Notes under the pieces: model-generated
Databases searched by the model: none
Told to the model about the DNA's origin: nothing
The model's input: only the letters and a program-made list of their open reading frames with translations
Source of the DNA: Vitis vinifera
Taxonomy: Eukaryota; Streptophyta; Magnoliopsida; Vitales; Vitaceae
Length of the DNA: 64,000 nt
Direction: 5' to 3'
Assembly (NCBI RefSeq): GCF_030704535.1
Contig: NC_081818.1
Span: 30,212,001 to 30,276,000, forward strand
Shown: positions 44,101 to 54,797 of the stretch, in pieces
Numbering within the stretch: position 1 is the first letter of the stretch
Layout of the letters: each line of letters begins with the position of its first letter
Made by a program: the position numbers and the translations under genes

Positions 44101-47100
44101 CTATTTTTTTTTTTTTTTTTGATAGGTAAAAAATGGTTAGACCTTTGGGATATAGAAGTACTTTATAAAGTACTTACTATATAGAACATGTATATTTTCT
44201 TTTTCTTTTTTGATAATGTTCTATTATCTGTTTTCAGTGAGTTAATAAAAGTTTCAGAGTATAGAATAATAAAGCAAGTAATAACTACATAACAAGCACC
44301 ATAACTAGAAGCGCAAAATAGAGTTGTTCTTATGCACAATTTCGAGTAAATAAAGGTGGCTTTAGTGGCCATCCAAACAAGTGTCATGTTGATTGACATG
44401 CCAGTCACTAATGGTGAGAAGTGTACTGATACTACTAGGTTTCATATGGAATATATCTATGCATATTTCTTAAGAGCAGAAGATTCATTTATTAGAAATT
44501 TGAAAAATGTGGACAAAAGGATAAAACAAGGTGGTTTATATGAGAAAGAAAGAAATGGCACAACACACAAACAGTAAAAACAAAAAGAAAAGTGCTACAT
44601 GAGGAAGATGAGAACCAATCACTTTGTTAAAAAAAAATGATGAGAACAAACCACAAAACGACATACTTGAAAAACACCCAAAGATCAAGGCACCCTTTCT
44701 AGCTAAATATCCAAGCTCATGGAGGAAGATTAACCAAGAATCACTCCAATTACATAATGGTATCTCCACCAGCCAATAGAAGAGATATTTCCCCACTTTA
44801 TAGCTTTAGCTAAACCACTCCTCAAAATGACCAGAGTGGAGCCCTTGACTTCAGCTTCTGAAAATTTGGCCAATTGCCCCTGCTCTGACCTAGAGACTAG
44901 AAACAGTTAAGCACCCACCAGGCCATCACTAACGCTATAACCCCAAGCTCATCCAGATTACTGAAATAAACAGCCATCCACATTTCAATCCAATTACTAA
45001 AATCAACTACAAACTTAGAAACGAATTAAAATGTCACTTGAAGTTTTGACTTTGTATAGATCTTATGGAATTCCTTATTGGTAGTCCTTGGTAATGACCA
45101 TGCACAATAAGGAGGATAAAAAGAGGAATCACGTATCACTGAAGCAAAAGCACAACAGACTACAAACTAAGAACCCAATTAATGGTCCAGTGCAAATGCA
45201 AGAGAAAGCATGCCATTTGAAGTACAGCCTTAGTATAGATCTTATAGAATTCCTTCTTGAGAGTCTTTAAACTAAAAGCTTTGATCCTAGATAGAATTAG
45301 CAATTGGTACCCAATTTACAAGGAATAGCTAAGAAGTATTGTCTATAACTCTCCAATATAAAGTGGAACCTATATAACCAGGGAACTGTAAGTGCTGCGG
45401 GACCACACAAAACTGGTCATCCAAGTTCCAAGAAAGTATTGTCAAAATAAAGGAATTTTGGCATAGCTCATGAAATGCTAAAACAGTGTGAAACTGAAGA
45501 TGTGCCACTTTGTCCAAAACAGCAAGATACACTGGAGGAGTAATAGTCCATGATGTTTCATGAATCTTATCTTTTAAAATGAATCTTATGTTTTAAGAAA
45601 CATTTCAGAACAAACAAGTTCGAAGATAAAAAGGAATTACAGCTTTATTATCTTTGCAACTGTTTATATATATATATATAACACTTTGCCTAGGCACTGA
45701 ATCCTTCAAAAGCATAATGCATACCAGTTACATGCAACCAGGAATGGATTCAAACTTGCATTATGAAGCAATACACACATACTCATTTTCTTTGTAGGGA
45801 ATCAGACCATTAAGAAAATCTTTTGTGGTTGGTGGATTCAAGAGGGGGAGCAGTGGAAGCCACATGATAATAATAAATGGAGTGATGCCTGTGATTTATT
45901 CTCCTTCATCTTCGTTCTTATTTTCCTTTTTTATTTATTTTTTCTTTTTCAAATAGGGCTGTCCACTGTTTGTACCTTTCTATATGCACTCTTTTTTTTT
46001 TATCAGAAATAAAAGATGTATTAATTATGAATAAAAATCTTATGAAAGGATGAGAAATCATTCCCACAAATCCAAAAATTTATCAAAGTATAACTGAACT
46101 CCTCCACTATACCAAGAGAACAATACAAAATGGAATAGACCACATAAAACTGTACATGGATGTCATCTACTCAAATCCAAACTAAGCTCCTCTCCTTTTT
46201 GACCAATCCCTTTTAATCTACACACCAAATATCATTTGAGCTGAATGACATTGAGAGGAATGCTATTAAAAGCGTTGGTACAAGAGGCCCAAAAGGAGGT
46301 ATAGAAGTGAAGTAGATCCCATGACATCTCTGAAGTCCTCCACTTATCCTCAAAGGTCTTAGCATCTCTCTCACCACACAATCCACAGCAATGTGAGATG
46401 AGCATTTTTATATGCACTCTTTTATCATGAAAAAGAGGAAAGTGGCTCCTCTTAGTACTCTTAGGTTTGTTTGGAAAGAGAGGGTGAGAGGAAAAGAGCG
46501 TATCTAATTGAAATAAGTGGATATGATAGGCAGACCCTGCCTCACTTGATCAAGTTTAACTGAAATAAGCAGATGAATCACACTAACCCATCCTCAATTG
46601 ATCATGTTCACCTACAGAAAGTTTGATTGCCAATCCACCCATAGTGTAGGGCTAGGATAGCATTCTTTGAATAGAAAACTACAGAACCTATGCTTGTTAA
46701 AACCTTGGTGGTAAAAATCAAACTGCTGCTCATTAATAGGGGGCAGTGAGAGGAAGTGAACATCCTAAGCTTCTTTACTTTGGCCTTTATGCTTCTATGA
46801 AATCTAATTTGACTTTGTAAAGGAAACAAATGTGGATATCATTAATGATAACTTGTAATCCAAATAACACAAATTCCTTTTTTCTTTTAAGAAAACAAAT
46901 AATATAAATTCTCCCAATAGAATTCTTAAATGTGCTAAGACAAATTATGAATAGGGCTTAACATATTCTGAGAAAGGTAACTTCCAGTTTTTATCCAAGA
47001 CAATAAATTAAATTTAGTGCCTCATTCAACACTCTCACTATATCTCAAATGATGACAACACTGCTAGCAGAACTTTTTTTTCTGATAGGCAACACTGTTA

Positions 47101-49327
47101 GCAGAATTTTAAATTATACCATAAAGTATAAGCCATTAAACAAAGACACTAACTTTCAGGACAAACCTCATCCAAAAAGATAAACAAAATATAATATGTG
47201 CTGTGGTAATATGAAACGTACCATTGCCCGTAACATGAAAGCAAATGTCTTTGCATCATACTGTTTGTTCTTCATTTCAGAAACAAGTTGACTGAATGTA
47301 TCTGGAAGCTTTAGACCATCTGGGAGTTCCTCAGTGTTCACTTGATTGAGGATCTTGTAAAAATCTCTAACTAGCCTCTGCTGCAGCACCATCACCATGA
47401 GGAATTGGCTTAAATAACAACACAAATAATATTTCCACCAAAGAAAAAAAAAACTAATCAAACGGGCATTATCAATCTAAAAATAACATCTACAGGATAA
47501 GAAAAAGACAAAATTTACCCCTGAATCATCTGCTCGACCAAGAAGCCTTGGTCCCAACCGCCTGCCTAGACAATCTGACACAATTAGGAAGTGAGAATGA
47601 AAACCACAAAACTAGCATGAAAATGCTAATAACACTAATAAAATAAATCAATAAGAGAAACCTATAAAAGTAATATAGGTTCTAAAACCAGGCTACAAAA
47701 GGTAAACACAAGGTTGCTTAACCTATTAAAAGAAATAGCCTGCCAACAGAATTTACTTCATTGAACAAAACAATAAAATATCATACAAGATAACCAGCAA
47801 CAACCCACAAGCATACACACAAGAAGTGTGGGTGTGAAGGAACAGATAAGATATCCTTAAAGGGCCAGATTAAATGCACCAAATAGAAGCAAAACCTGGC
47901 AAGCCAAAACGAAGAAGTGAATGCAGCAATTCCAGCCAATGGACATTAAAGATTTTGAGAGAGCAATGTAAGATTATAGATAGTACAGTCAAAGTAACAG
48001 CGAACATCAAATGGATATGATTGGCTCAACATAGTTGGAATCAAGAATACTTGTTTTAGACTTGATCAAATCAAGCAGCAAGACGAATCCCTGCCCATAC
48101 CAGACAATGAAAAGAAACATAATGCAATCAAACAAAATCAGCATATCAAACAAACAACAGTGATTGAATTGATTGAATGAAAAAACCAAAAAAAAAAAAA
48201 AATCAATAACCAATATCCAAAGGATACATTTCAGCACAAATCGGTTCTATCTAAGTTCCCTTGGTTTTCCATCATTGGGACACCATCTTAGGGTCAATCT
48301 AAACTTATTCATTTGTTCTTATGGTTTCTCGTCGTTGGAATGCCATCTTAGGTTCTATGTAAGTTTATTCTTTGTTCCTTTGCTTTCTCATCAATAACTA
48401 ATATCCAAAGGATACATTTCAGCACAAATCAAGACCCCATCTTTCAAACAAATTTAGTAGACAAAAAACTTAAGAAGGCAAAAAAGCAACAAGAACAAGA
48501 CAACAATGGAATAAGAATAAATCTAAATGCCAATTGCTTTCAATTCAAATATTAGAATGACATTAATGCTCAAAATGAGCAAACCGAAGTTTCCAAATGT
48601 AGTAGTACAATGCAACCAATAGGCTGGTGCCCAAATGGTCTGTTCCCCATCCTAAACGGAATAAGATAAACCTAGATTCAGATTCAAATACAATAAATCA
48701 ACCCAAATCAAACCCAGAAAGATTTTACCTACTTCAGATCTCATGCAAATCCCAACATCAAGAACTTCTAAATGAATAGGCCCTCCCAGAAAACCATTAT
48801 AACAAAAAGTGCCAACAGAAAAAAACTGTGTCGAGGGAATCAAAAAGGGGACACGAGAATCCCAATCCAATTTTAATAAAATCAAAATAAAAAAAAGAGA
48901 TGCAAGAACCCAATTTGCAATTCATTTTTAATCAAATTAAAAAATGCATTCCGTTCATTCGGATCACAACCCAATAAACATGTTAGATGAGCTCTAGAAA
49001 TGAATATGAAACAGCTACTAATTAATCAAATCTTGATCTATCATAGACAATAATAACCAAAGAAATCAACAAATTGGGCGGAATGAAGGAGGGTGATAAA
49101 ATTGAGATGGCAGTACCGAATGATGAGCACTTGTTGACACCTTCAAGGGTAACAACAGCAGTGAGAATGAAGACAAAGGGTAAGAGGAATGCCAAGATGA
49201 GGATTGTGTGGAAAAGAGTGCGATAAGAGATATGGCGAGCTGCGACCTTGATCTTCATCAAGTCAATAAACCCATTGCTGCTCGAGATCGTGATGCTTCT
49301 CATGCTAGGAGAGAAGTGAAGCTGCAT
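41133..49327 (-). CDS. GAUT14: Galacturonosyltransferase of the GAUT13/14 type (533 aa, 6 exons)
   Basis: Exons on the minus strand: 49327-49117, 47574-47519, 47377-47222, 43744-43154, 42628-42326 and 41417-41133; total 1602 nt with all phases consistent. It is a type II Golgi protein: short cytosolic N-terminus (MQLHFSPSMRSITISSSNGF), one membrane segment at about 32-55 (FHTILILAFLLPFVFILTAV), a stem (DCLGRRLGPRLLGRADDSG) and a GT8 catalytic domain. The metal/UDP-sugar binding triad is in VVFLDDDVVIQRD (Asp 350-352), and the family motif HYNGQSKPW is at 494-502. It resembles Arabidopsis GAUT13/GAUT14, close to GAUT12/IRX8, and should transfer galacturonic acid in pectin synthesis. All key residues are present. 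The 3.5-kb third intron carries LINE insertions. The member number rests on gene order. Confidence 0.94.
41886..42130 (-). mobile_element. Possible LINE/SINE tail insertion in a GAUT intron
   Basis: A T-run followed by ctgataggcaatcagg matches, in reverse, the cctatcag-poly(A) end of the insertion at 47073-47090. It lies in the last GAUT intron. The right border and target-site duplication were not found, so the extent is a guess. Confidence 0.4.
44089..44180 (-). mobile_element. Nearly tail-only LINE insertion with 16-bp target-site duplication
   Basis: ataaagtacttactat occurs at 44089-44104 and, identical, at 44165-44180. The insert (44105-44164) is a poly-T run followed by gataggtaaaaaatgg and about 28 more bases. 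Read on the minus strand it ends ttacctatc-poly(A), the same end as the LINE at 27.1 kb. It lies in the large third GAUT intron. Confidence 0.85.
45010..45265. repeat. Diverged tandem duplication in the GAUT intron (about 179-bp offset)
   Basis: tatagatcttat at 45055 recurs at 45234, and both copies are followed by (g/a)gaattcctt and a gagtct/agtcctt-like word. Upstream, actacaaact-agaa and a-ccaattaa/cgaattaaa also correspond. The copies differ by several insertions. Confidence 0.55.
45981..46423 (-). mobile_element. 5'-truncated LINE with target-site duplication in a GAUT intron
   Basis: tatatgcactct plus adjoining T's occurs at 45981-45995 and 46409-46423. Between them is a T-run next to the left copy, so the element is on the minus strand with its poly-A tail there. 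The minus frame includes CGERDAKTFEDKWRTSEMSW and FWASCTNAFNSIPLNVIQLK, like the ERNxRxFED end of plant LINE reverse transcriptases. It has a different 3' end (tttctgata-poly(A)) from the LINE at 27.1 kb, so it is a separate family or subfamily. Confidence 0.75.
47056..47106 (-). mobile_element. Tail-only LINE insertion (about 18 bp) with 16-17-bp target-site duplication
   Basis: aacactgctagcagaa at 47057-47072 recurs as aacactgttagcagaa at 47091-47106 (one mismatch). Between them is only cttttttttctgatagg, which on the minus strand is cctatcag followed by poly-A. It sits in the third GAUT intron, about 110 bases downstream (in transcript sense) of the coding exon at 47222-47377. Confidence 0.8.
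48202..48430. repeat. 41-bp direct repeats flanking internally repeated 147 bp, in the first GAUT intron
   Basis: A 41-base segment beginning atcaataaccaatatcc occurs at 48202-48242 and again at 48390-48430 with a single c/t difference. The sequence between holds about 2.5 diverged units of roughly 60 bases, each with ggtttt/ctc-c-tc-tt(g)gga-(c/t)(a/g)ccatcttagg and a taa(g)-tt(t)attc word. The near-identity of the outer repeats implies a recent duplication. Confidence 0.8.
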
Positions 49328-52069
49328 CGTCGTCTATGCGGCTTCAGGGCAATCAAAACCCTAGAACCCCAACTTCCAAAGCCCACCAACACACGCAAAA
49401 AACCCACCATCAGATCTGCACCCACAATACCCAACTCCCTCTTTTCCTGATCTCTTCCGCCCCTTTGTCCAAGCTGTTTCTCCGTTTATTCTCGATTCCC
49501 GCATTGGATTTGCAACCTACGAATTGGGTTTCCTCAATTTCAATCCCAATACCCAACTCTCATTCAATTTTGGGTTTCCTCGGTTCTTCCTCTCCCATGG
49601 ATCGAGAGACTCTGAGGGCAGAGAAAGAAAATAATATTGAGCTATGTTTTGATTTGTTTTCTGTGCTTTTGTGAAGTGTTTTTCATTGGTTGATTTTGTT
49701 TACTCCCCCAATTTCTTTTTTCTTCAAAAAAGAAAAAAAAATGAAGTTAGAGTCAAAACCGTGTTGGGTTGGAGTGAGAAAAAGATGGGGCTTAGAGAGA
49801 GAAAGAGAGACGTAGTTTTGGTGAGAGAGAGAGATGCGAATTGGGTTGGAGAGAGATATGAGTTGGGTGTTTGACCTTGAGATTAGGAGAAGACAAGAAG
49901 GGGAGAAGGGTGATTTTGAAGCTAAATTTAGGTGCCTCCTATGATTATGGTAAAGCACTTGGTTCTAACCCCATCATCTGCATCCCATGTGGACTGCCTT
50001 ATATTTTCGGACTTCTTTCTCATCTCCAACGCAATACCAAACCACGGAAAAATATACTAAATTTGGGTGAAATAATGCTAAAAGGCCCAAAGATTTTAGT
50101 TGGTTTTTTTTCTGAGGGGGCTTCTTTTGAATTGGGTGAGACAATATTTGAAGACTTTGGATCAATTGGGCACTTGGATTTTGGATTCTAATCAACATTT
50201 GGGCAGCGCTCTATGGTGAGAAAATGTGTGATTTTGAAAAATATTTTCATTCCTATTCTCCATTTGATTCCCTCTGAGGCAATTCCACAACACACAAAAA
50301 AAAAAGGTACGAGATTAGTGTAAAATATAGAAGAAATGGAGCCGGCTGTATTGAGTCATGAGTTGATTAAGGTGTTGTTTTGAGAAACGGCAGCTGGCGA
50401 AGGTGGACTCTATCATTGGTTTCCTAGTCGGCAGAGGCCAAGTTCATTTGGGTTTTTTTTCTTTTTATTTTTTTGGTAATAATGTTTTAAAAGTCAAATC
50501 AGTACTGGTGTTTTGGATCATGAGTTGAAGCTGGAGTTCCTTCTTGTCCTTTCCACGAGGTTTCTTTACCAAATATATTATCTTTCTTGGCCAAGAATAT
50601 GATTGAGTGGAGGTCCTTTTACAAATCATTTATACAGAAGTTGAGATCCTCTAAAAGCATGAAACATGAAGCAGATCCTATGCCCAAATCCACCATATAC
50701 CTATTAAAGCATGTTGCACATTTTTGTAAATGACCCACAAGAAAAGGGACACAAAATTGGAGCCTCACTTATTCTCAATAATGCTTAATCGTGACCCACA
50801 TCGTATTTTGGAACCATAAAAATATTTATTGGGTTTTTCACAAAGTCGATTTTTATGGTTACTCACCAAAGACTTTTCCACAGGTCATCAGCATTTGTTT
50901 TTTATGAGAGCAATTATTGGCATAGGTGTAGGTTTTAATTATTAAATCATTCTCTAACCAATCTGCGTTTCCTTATAGATAAGTTTTCTGGTATTTGAAT
51001 ATCGTTTTTATAAAATAACTTTTTAATCTGTTTGGTTATTAACGCTGCAATATCTCCTCTTCAAGTGAAAAAAAGGGTCCCTTGTGTGTCTTATCAAGCC
51101 ATGTAATCGTCTTATTTATTAGTAATAAACTCGATATAGTATAAAAAGGATTTCATATATTATTAGAAAATTACATGTTAAATTTAGTATTAAATTATTA
51201 TACTAACACTTCTGGATCAAAAAAGTTTTGTTGAACCCATATAATTAAGAGGGTCAGAGATATAATGCTCATTGTGATTGTGCAATTAAGAGAGAAATTG
51301 CTACAAAATTTAATTTGTTTTTATAAAAGTTTCAAGATAAGCGAGTATCTAAGAGTTTATGGTACTTAGAGTCAGTTTGATAGTAATTTTATAAAATATT
51401 TATAATATTTTTAACATTTAAAAAAATAATTATAATTTTAAAAAATGTTGATAATCTTTTTAATATTTGAAAATTTTTTATTATTCAAGTATTATAAATT
51501 CTAAAAATATTTTTTAAAATTATTGTAAAAAGCATTTTAACTAAGTATTTTTATATATATATATATATATGAAAAAATCTTTTCAATCGAATATCAGTTT
51601 CCTGTTGAATGACAACTTCAGTCAAACAATCTTCAATGTTAAAAGGGTTTTCATTAAGAAGAAAAAATAAATAAAAGATAAAAATAAAAGGGTTTTTATT
51701 AAAAAGAAAAAGAAAAGAGTAAAAATAAAACTCCTTCAAACCTAAAATCATGTCTCAAGTGCGTCAGATGGCTAACTACTAGGCCCAAAAATTAGGGCTT
51801 ATGAGTTGTACTACCCTGGGCTTGGTTTTCATACCACAGATGTTGGAGGGAAAGAAAACAGAAAAGAAGAGAGAAAGGAGAGAAGTAATGCGAAGATGTA
51901 CGCGCTACACCAAAAGTAGCAACTTGTGTGAGCCCCTTAACATATATGGATGGTGTATGGACTCATTATAGGAGTTGGATACTAATACAAGATAAACAGA
52001 AAATATCTGCAGGGAATTTCTATGAGAAATAGAAGAGTTGGTCGGTTGAGCTTCTACTCTATTAATTAG

Positions 52070-52279
52070 ATGGCGGGTTTGAGGTTAAACCACCCTCTGG
52101 AATGTTCTGATTTGAAGCAAACAAAACTTCTTCTGGATACTGTTAATCCTTGCCTTCCTGAAACTAATAAACACAGAAGTTTGATGAGAGAATCACTCAA
52201 GGAATTTGATGAAAGAAATGAACCGTTTTTCTCTCTAACAACACAGAAGTTCATCAGAAACCTTCATAGTATAGTTTAA
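52070..52279 (+). CDS. Possible small ORF or gene fragment, unknown
   Basis: A 69-codon frame starting MAGLRLNHPLECSDLKQTKL and ending TTQKFIRNLHSIV. Composition is protein-like (LPETNKHRSLMRESLKEFDE) but there is no recognised domain, no obvious promoter and no splice partner. It may be a relic exon. Confidence 0.2.
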   Translation: MAGLRLNHPLECSDLKQTKLLLDTVNPCLPETNKHRSLMRESLKEFDERNEPFFSLTTQKFIRNLHSIV

Positions 52280-53939
52280 CCAGAACTTCTTCCCAATGCA
52301 TACATAAAAGAAGGGGGTAGATTTAAGCCAACTAAACGCAAATTTTAAACTAAGTACATGTAGCAATTAATATATACTTTTTTTATGTGATTATGGTTTG
52401 ACCAACTAGAGATAAAAATGAAAATCCTTATTGAGTTGGCTATAGCTTTAGGGCATTTTTTAGACCTCAAACCACAGAGCAGTATGTGTGGCTGTGGGCC
52501 ATTAGAAAGCACATCTTAAATTCTAAAGAGCAGTGGGCACATGGGTTGTAGCAGTGAGTTGGAGACAATGTTTTGAAAGCATAGTTGATCTGTAGATTGC
52601 TTTATTCCAAAGCAAGGTGGTCACCCATTACAATCAGCGGTTCATCAGTGCATAGAAACAAGGACAGTCCTACATATCCTACTCCCACTTGTCACTCACT
52701 GTAATTGTCTTAATCTATTTGTTCACCTTTCAAATTTATATTCTCTGCTTAATTTCTTCTTCTTTTTTATTTTTTTAAAGACTGAAGACCATGGTGCACA
52801 TGTTTTATATTTTAATATAGGAATAAAAATTAAGTCATAATAATAATGACAAGGTTAGGTGACTAATAAAATAATTGGATCAGGTGCCTAATGAGGTTTC
52901 TTCTTTTTTTCTTTTTCTTTTTTCCTGTTTGTTTTGTGGTGTTAGTCAACTTTCATATAAAATCACTAGATTCAAAGAAGCTTGAGAGGTTTTAATTTTT
53001 CTTGACAAAGTAGAAATTGAAAGTTTTTCTACTGCAGAAGATATATGAAGAGGTTGACATATTTTCTGTTATTTTATTTTCATTTTTGTAAAGCAACTTC
53101 CTCCCTGAAATTCCTAAATCTAATATTATCGGGATCAAAAGCAAACCCACCAGTGAATCCAACATTTAACATATCTTTGACACTAATAAACAGAAAAATG
53201 AATAGAAAATGAAAACAGAAAGATAGAAGTCCATGAAGTCTTTTACTTTGGGTTTAATACAATTATAAGTATTAATTAAGCTAATTATAGATTTTATTTC
53301 CTTAACCTCATTGTGGTATTCATCTCTTATCATGCATTGTATGAAATCTCTTATAAGACAAATTTTTTAGATCAAGTTTACTACAACCATTAGCTACAAT
53401 AAATTTAATTAATAGATTGTTATTTAATTAAATGGAACAAAGCATTGAGATTAGGTTTAAACTTAGGGGAACAAAGATATAAAATGACCTTGAAAGAGAT
53501 ACTAGACAACCATGTGCAATATCATCAAAGCAAGGGGGGAAAACTATATCAAGCAACAAGCAACCACATGCACTGGTGACAAAAGGATTTCCACAAGCAA
53601 AGGAAGTGCATCACATCAAAATAGACCATTTTATGTGTACTTTCTGTGCTTTTAATAAATCATTTCAGTTGAAAAAGCATCATACTGAAATCATTTGCAG
53701 AACCACCATGGCAAATTAAAAATTTGGGTTCTGCATTTCAATTAGGGAATAGAATGGAACTGGGAGACAGTAGCAACAAATGCACAATTGAATTCAGATT
53801 CAAATCAGGATTTTCTGTATTCTATTAAAACAAAATTAGAGCCTCACTATACTGGAAACTCAGACACAGAATAAATTTCCCATTTTTGCTCATTTGAATA
53901 GAATTTTGTATTCCCCTAAAATGATACCTTGTGTGCTGC

Positions 53940-54560
53940 ATGTGTCGAAATGCAGCACTTAAGATCCTTTGCTTCCTCCTCTCCTCTAAATGCAGCATTT
54001 GATTTCTTCATTTGTGTTTCTCAATTTCTCTCCCTGCATTATGTGTTCCTCTTTACTTTAAGAGCAGCTTTTGGTTTTTCCATTTATACACTTACTCTCA
54101 AGACACAATATACAGGTGTCTCTGTTAGTACATTTCATTGTCTGCTTTCTCCACTGCCTCTAATCTTTAAATGTAGCTTCTGTTATCTCTATTTCTTATT
54201 CACTACTGTAAAACTGTAAGCATTACTTAGTTACTCTCCATTAAGCTCTCAACTTCAAGACACAACAGTTAGGTTTCTCCATCTCAGTTTGCACTAAATC
54301 TTGGATCATCACCCGATGTCTATTCATCATGTGATGCGGCAAGCTCATCTAGGATAACAGTGTTTGTTTTCTCCATGCTGCTTCTCTGTGCCAAAACCAG
54401 TGGTTAGGTTTGTTCTTTTCTTTATTTTTTCCTTCTATCCCGTTTGGCTTTCACTTCTCTGCAACAAACTACAGTGATTGGATTTCTTTGCTTCTTTTTC
54501 TCTCTACGATAAAAGTATTTGGTTCTCCTTATCTGCTCTTGGCCTAAAAATGCAAAACTA
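53940..54560. repeat. Degenerate minisatellite-like array, 70-140 bp spacing
   Basis: A motif of the form a-tgcagc-tttggtttctcc-ttt returns about seven times: near 53980 (atgcagcatttgatttcttc), 54060 (gagcagcttttggtttttcc), 54169 (atgtagcttctgttatctct), 54265 (cagttaggtttctccatct), 54400 (cagtggttaggtttgttc), 54468 (cagtgattggatttctttg) and 54510 (agtatttggttctcctt). Each is preceded by a pyrimidine-rich stretch with ctct/ctac. The units are too diverged to set a single length. It lies 3' of the E-type PPR gene. Confidence 0.5.
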
Positions 54561-54797
54561 CATTTCTCTTCTCATGAACAAACCTTCATAAGTATTGACT
54601 CAGCAATAGGCTATCCCTTATGCCCTATCAAAAGACAGTTCTCTGTAGATACGTATCTGCCCTTTGCTAGCATTAAATATTCATAAACTTGGATACAAAG
54701 TCATGAACCTCAGCTTCACTGAGAACTTTTCACTTCATGGGCTATTTTATTCAAGCTGAGGCATCCATCAATTACAAGCAAAGAAGCTTCACTCACT

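Larger units (their letters stand above)
49328..54797. other. GAUT promoter side and long intergenic region, no firm gene
   Basis: The first 300 bases upstream of the GAUT ATG are C- and T-rich and probably its leader. A GAGA-rich stretch (about 49790-49865) follows. From 50900 to 51700 the DNA is AT-rich with a TA array at 51552-51570. An open frame at 52070-52279 (+; MAGLRLNHPLECSDLKQTKL) is listed separately. The part from 53930 to 54560 is a degenerate repeat array. A T/A-rich stretch with no features lies between 52740 and 53900. Confidence 0.45.

Noticed and set aside
44606-44650. gatgagaac repeats around an A-run as another tail-only insertion
   Set aside because: The direct repeat is only about 9 bases and the insert lacks the acctatc or cctatcag end, so chance is likely.
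44536-44796. Minus-strand 86-codon frame in the GAUT intron as a membrane protein
   Set aside because: Hydrophobicity comes from T-rich translation; no splice link to GAUT exons. It could be transposon-derived but nothing specific was recognised.
53929-54219. Plus-strand 96-codon frame with hydrophobic segments
   Set aside because: It lies in the degenerate pyrimidine-rich repeat array; the Phe/Leu/Ser content reflects T/C-rich DNA.
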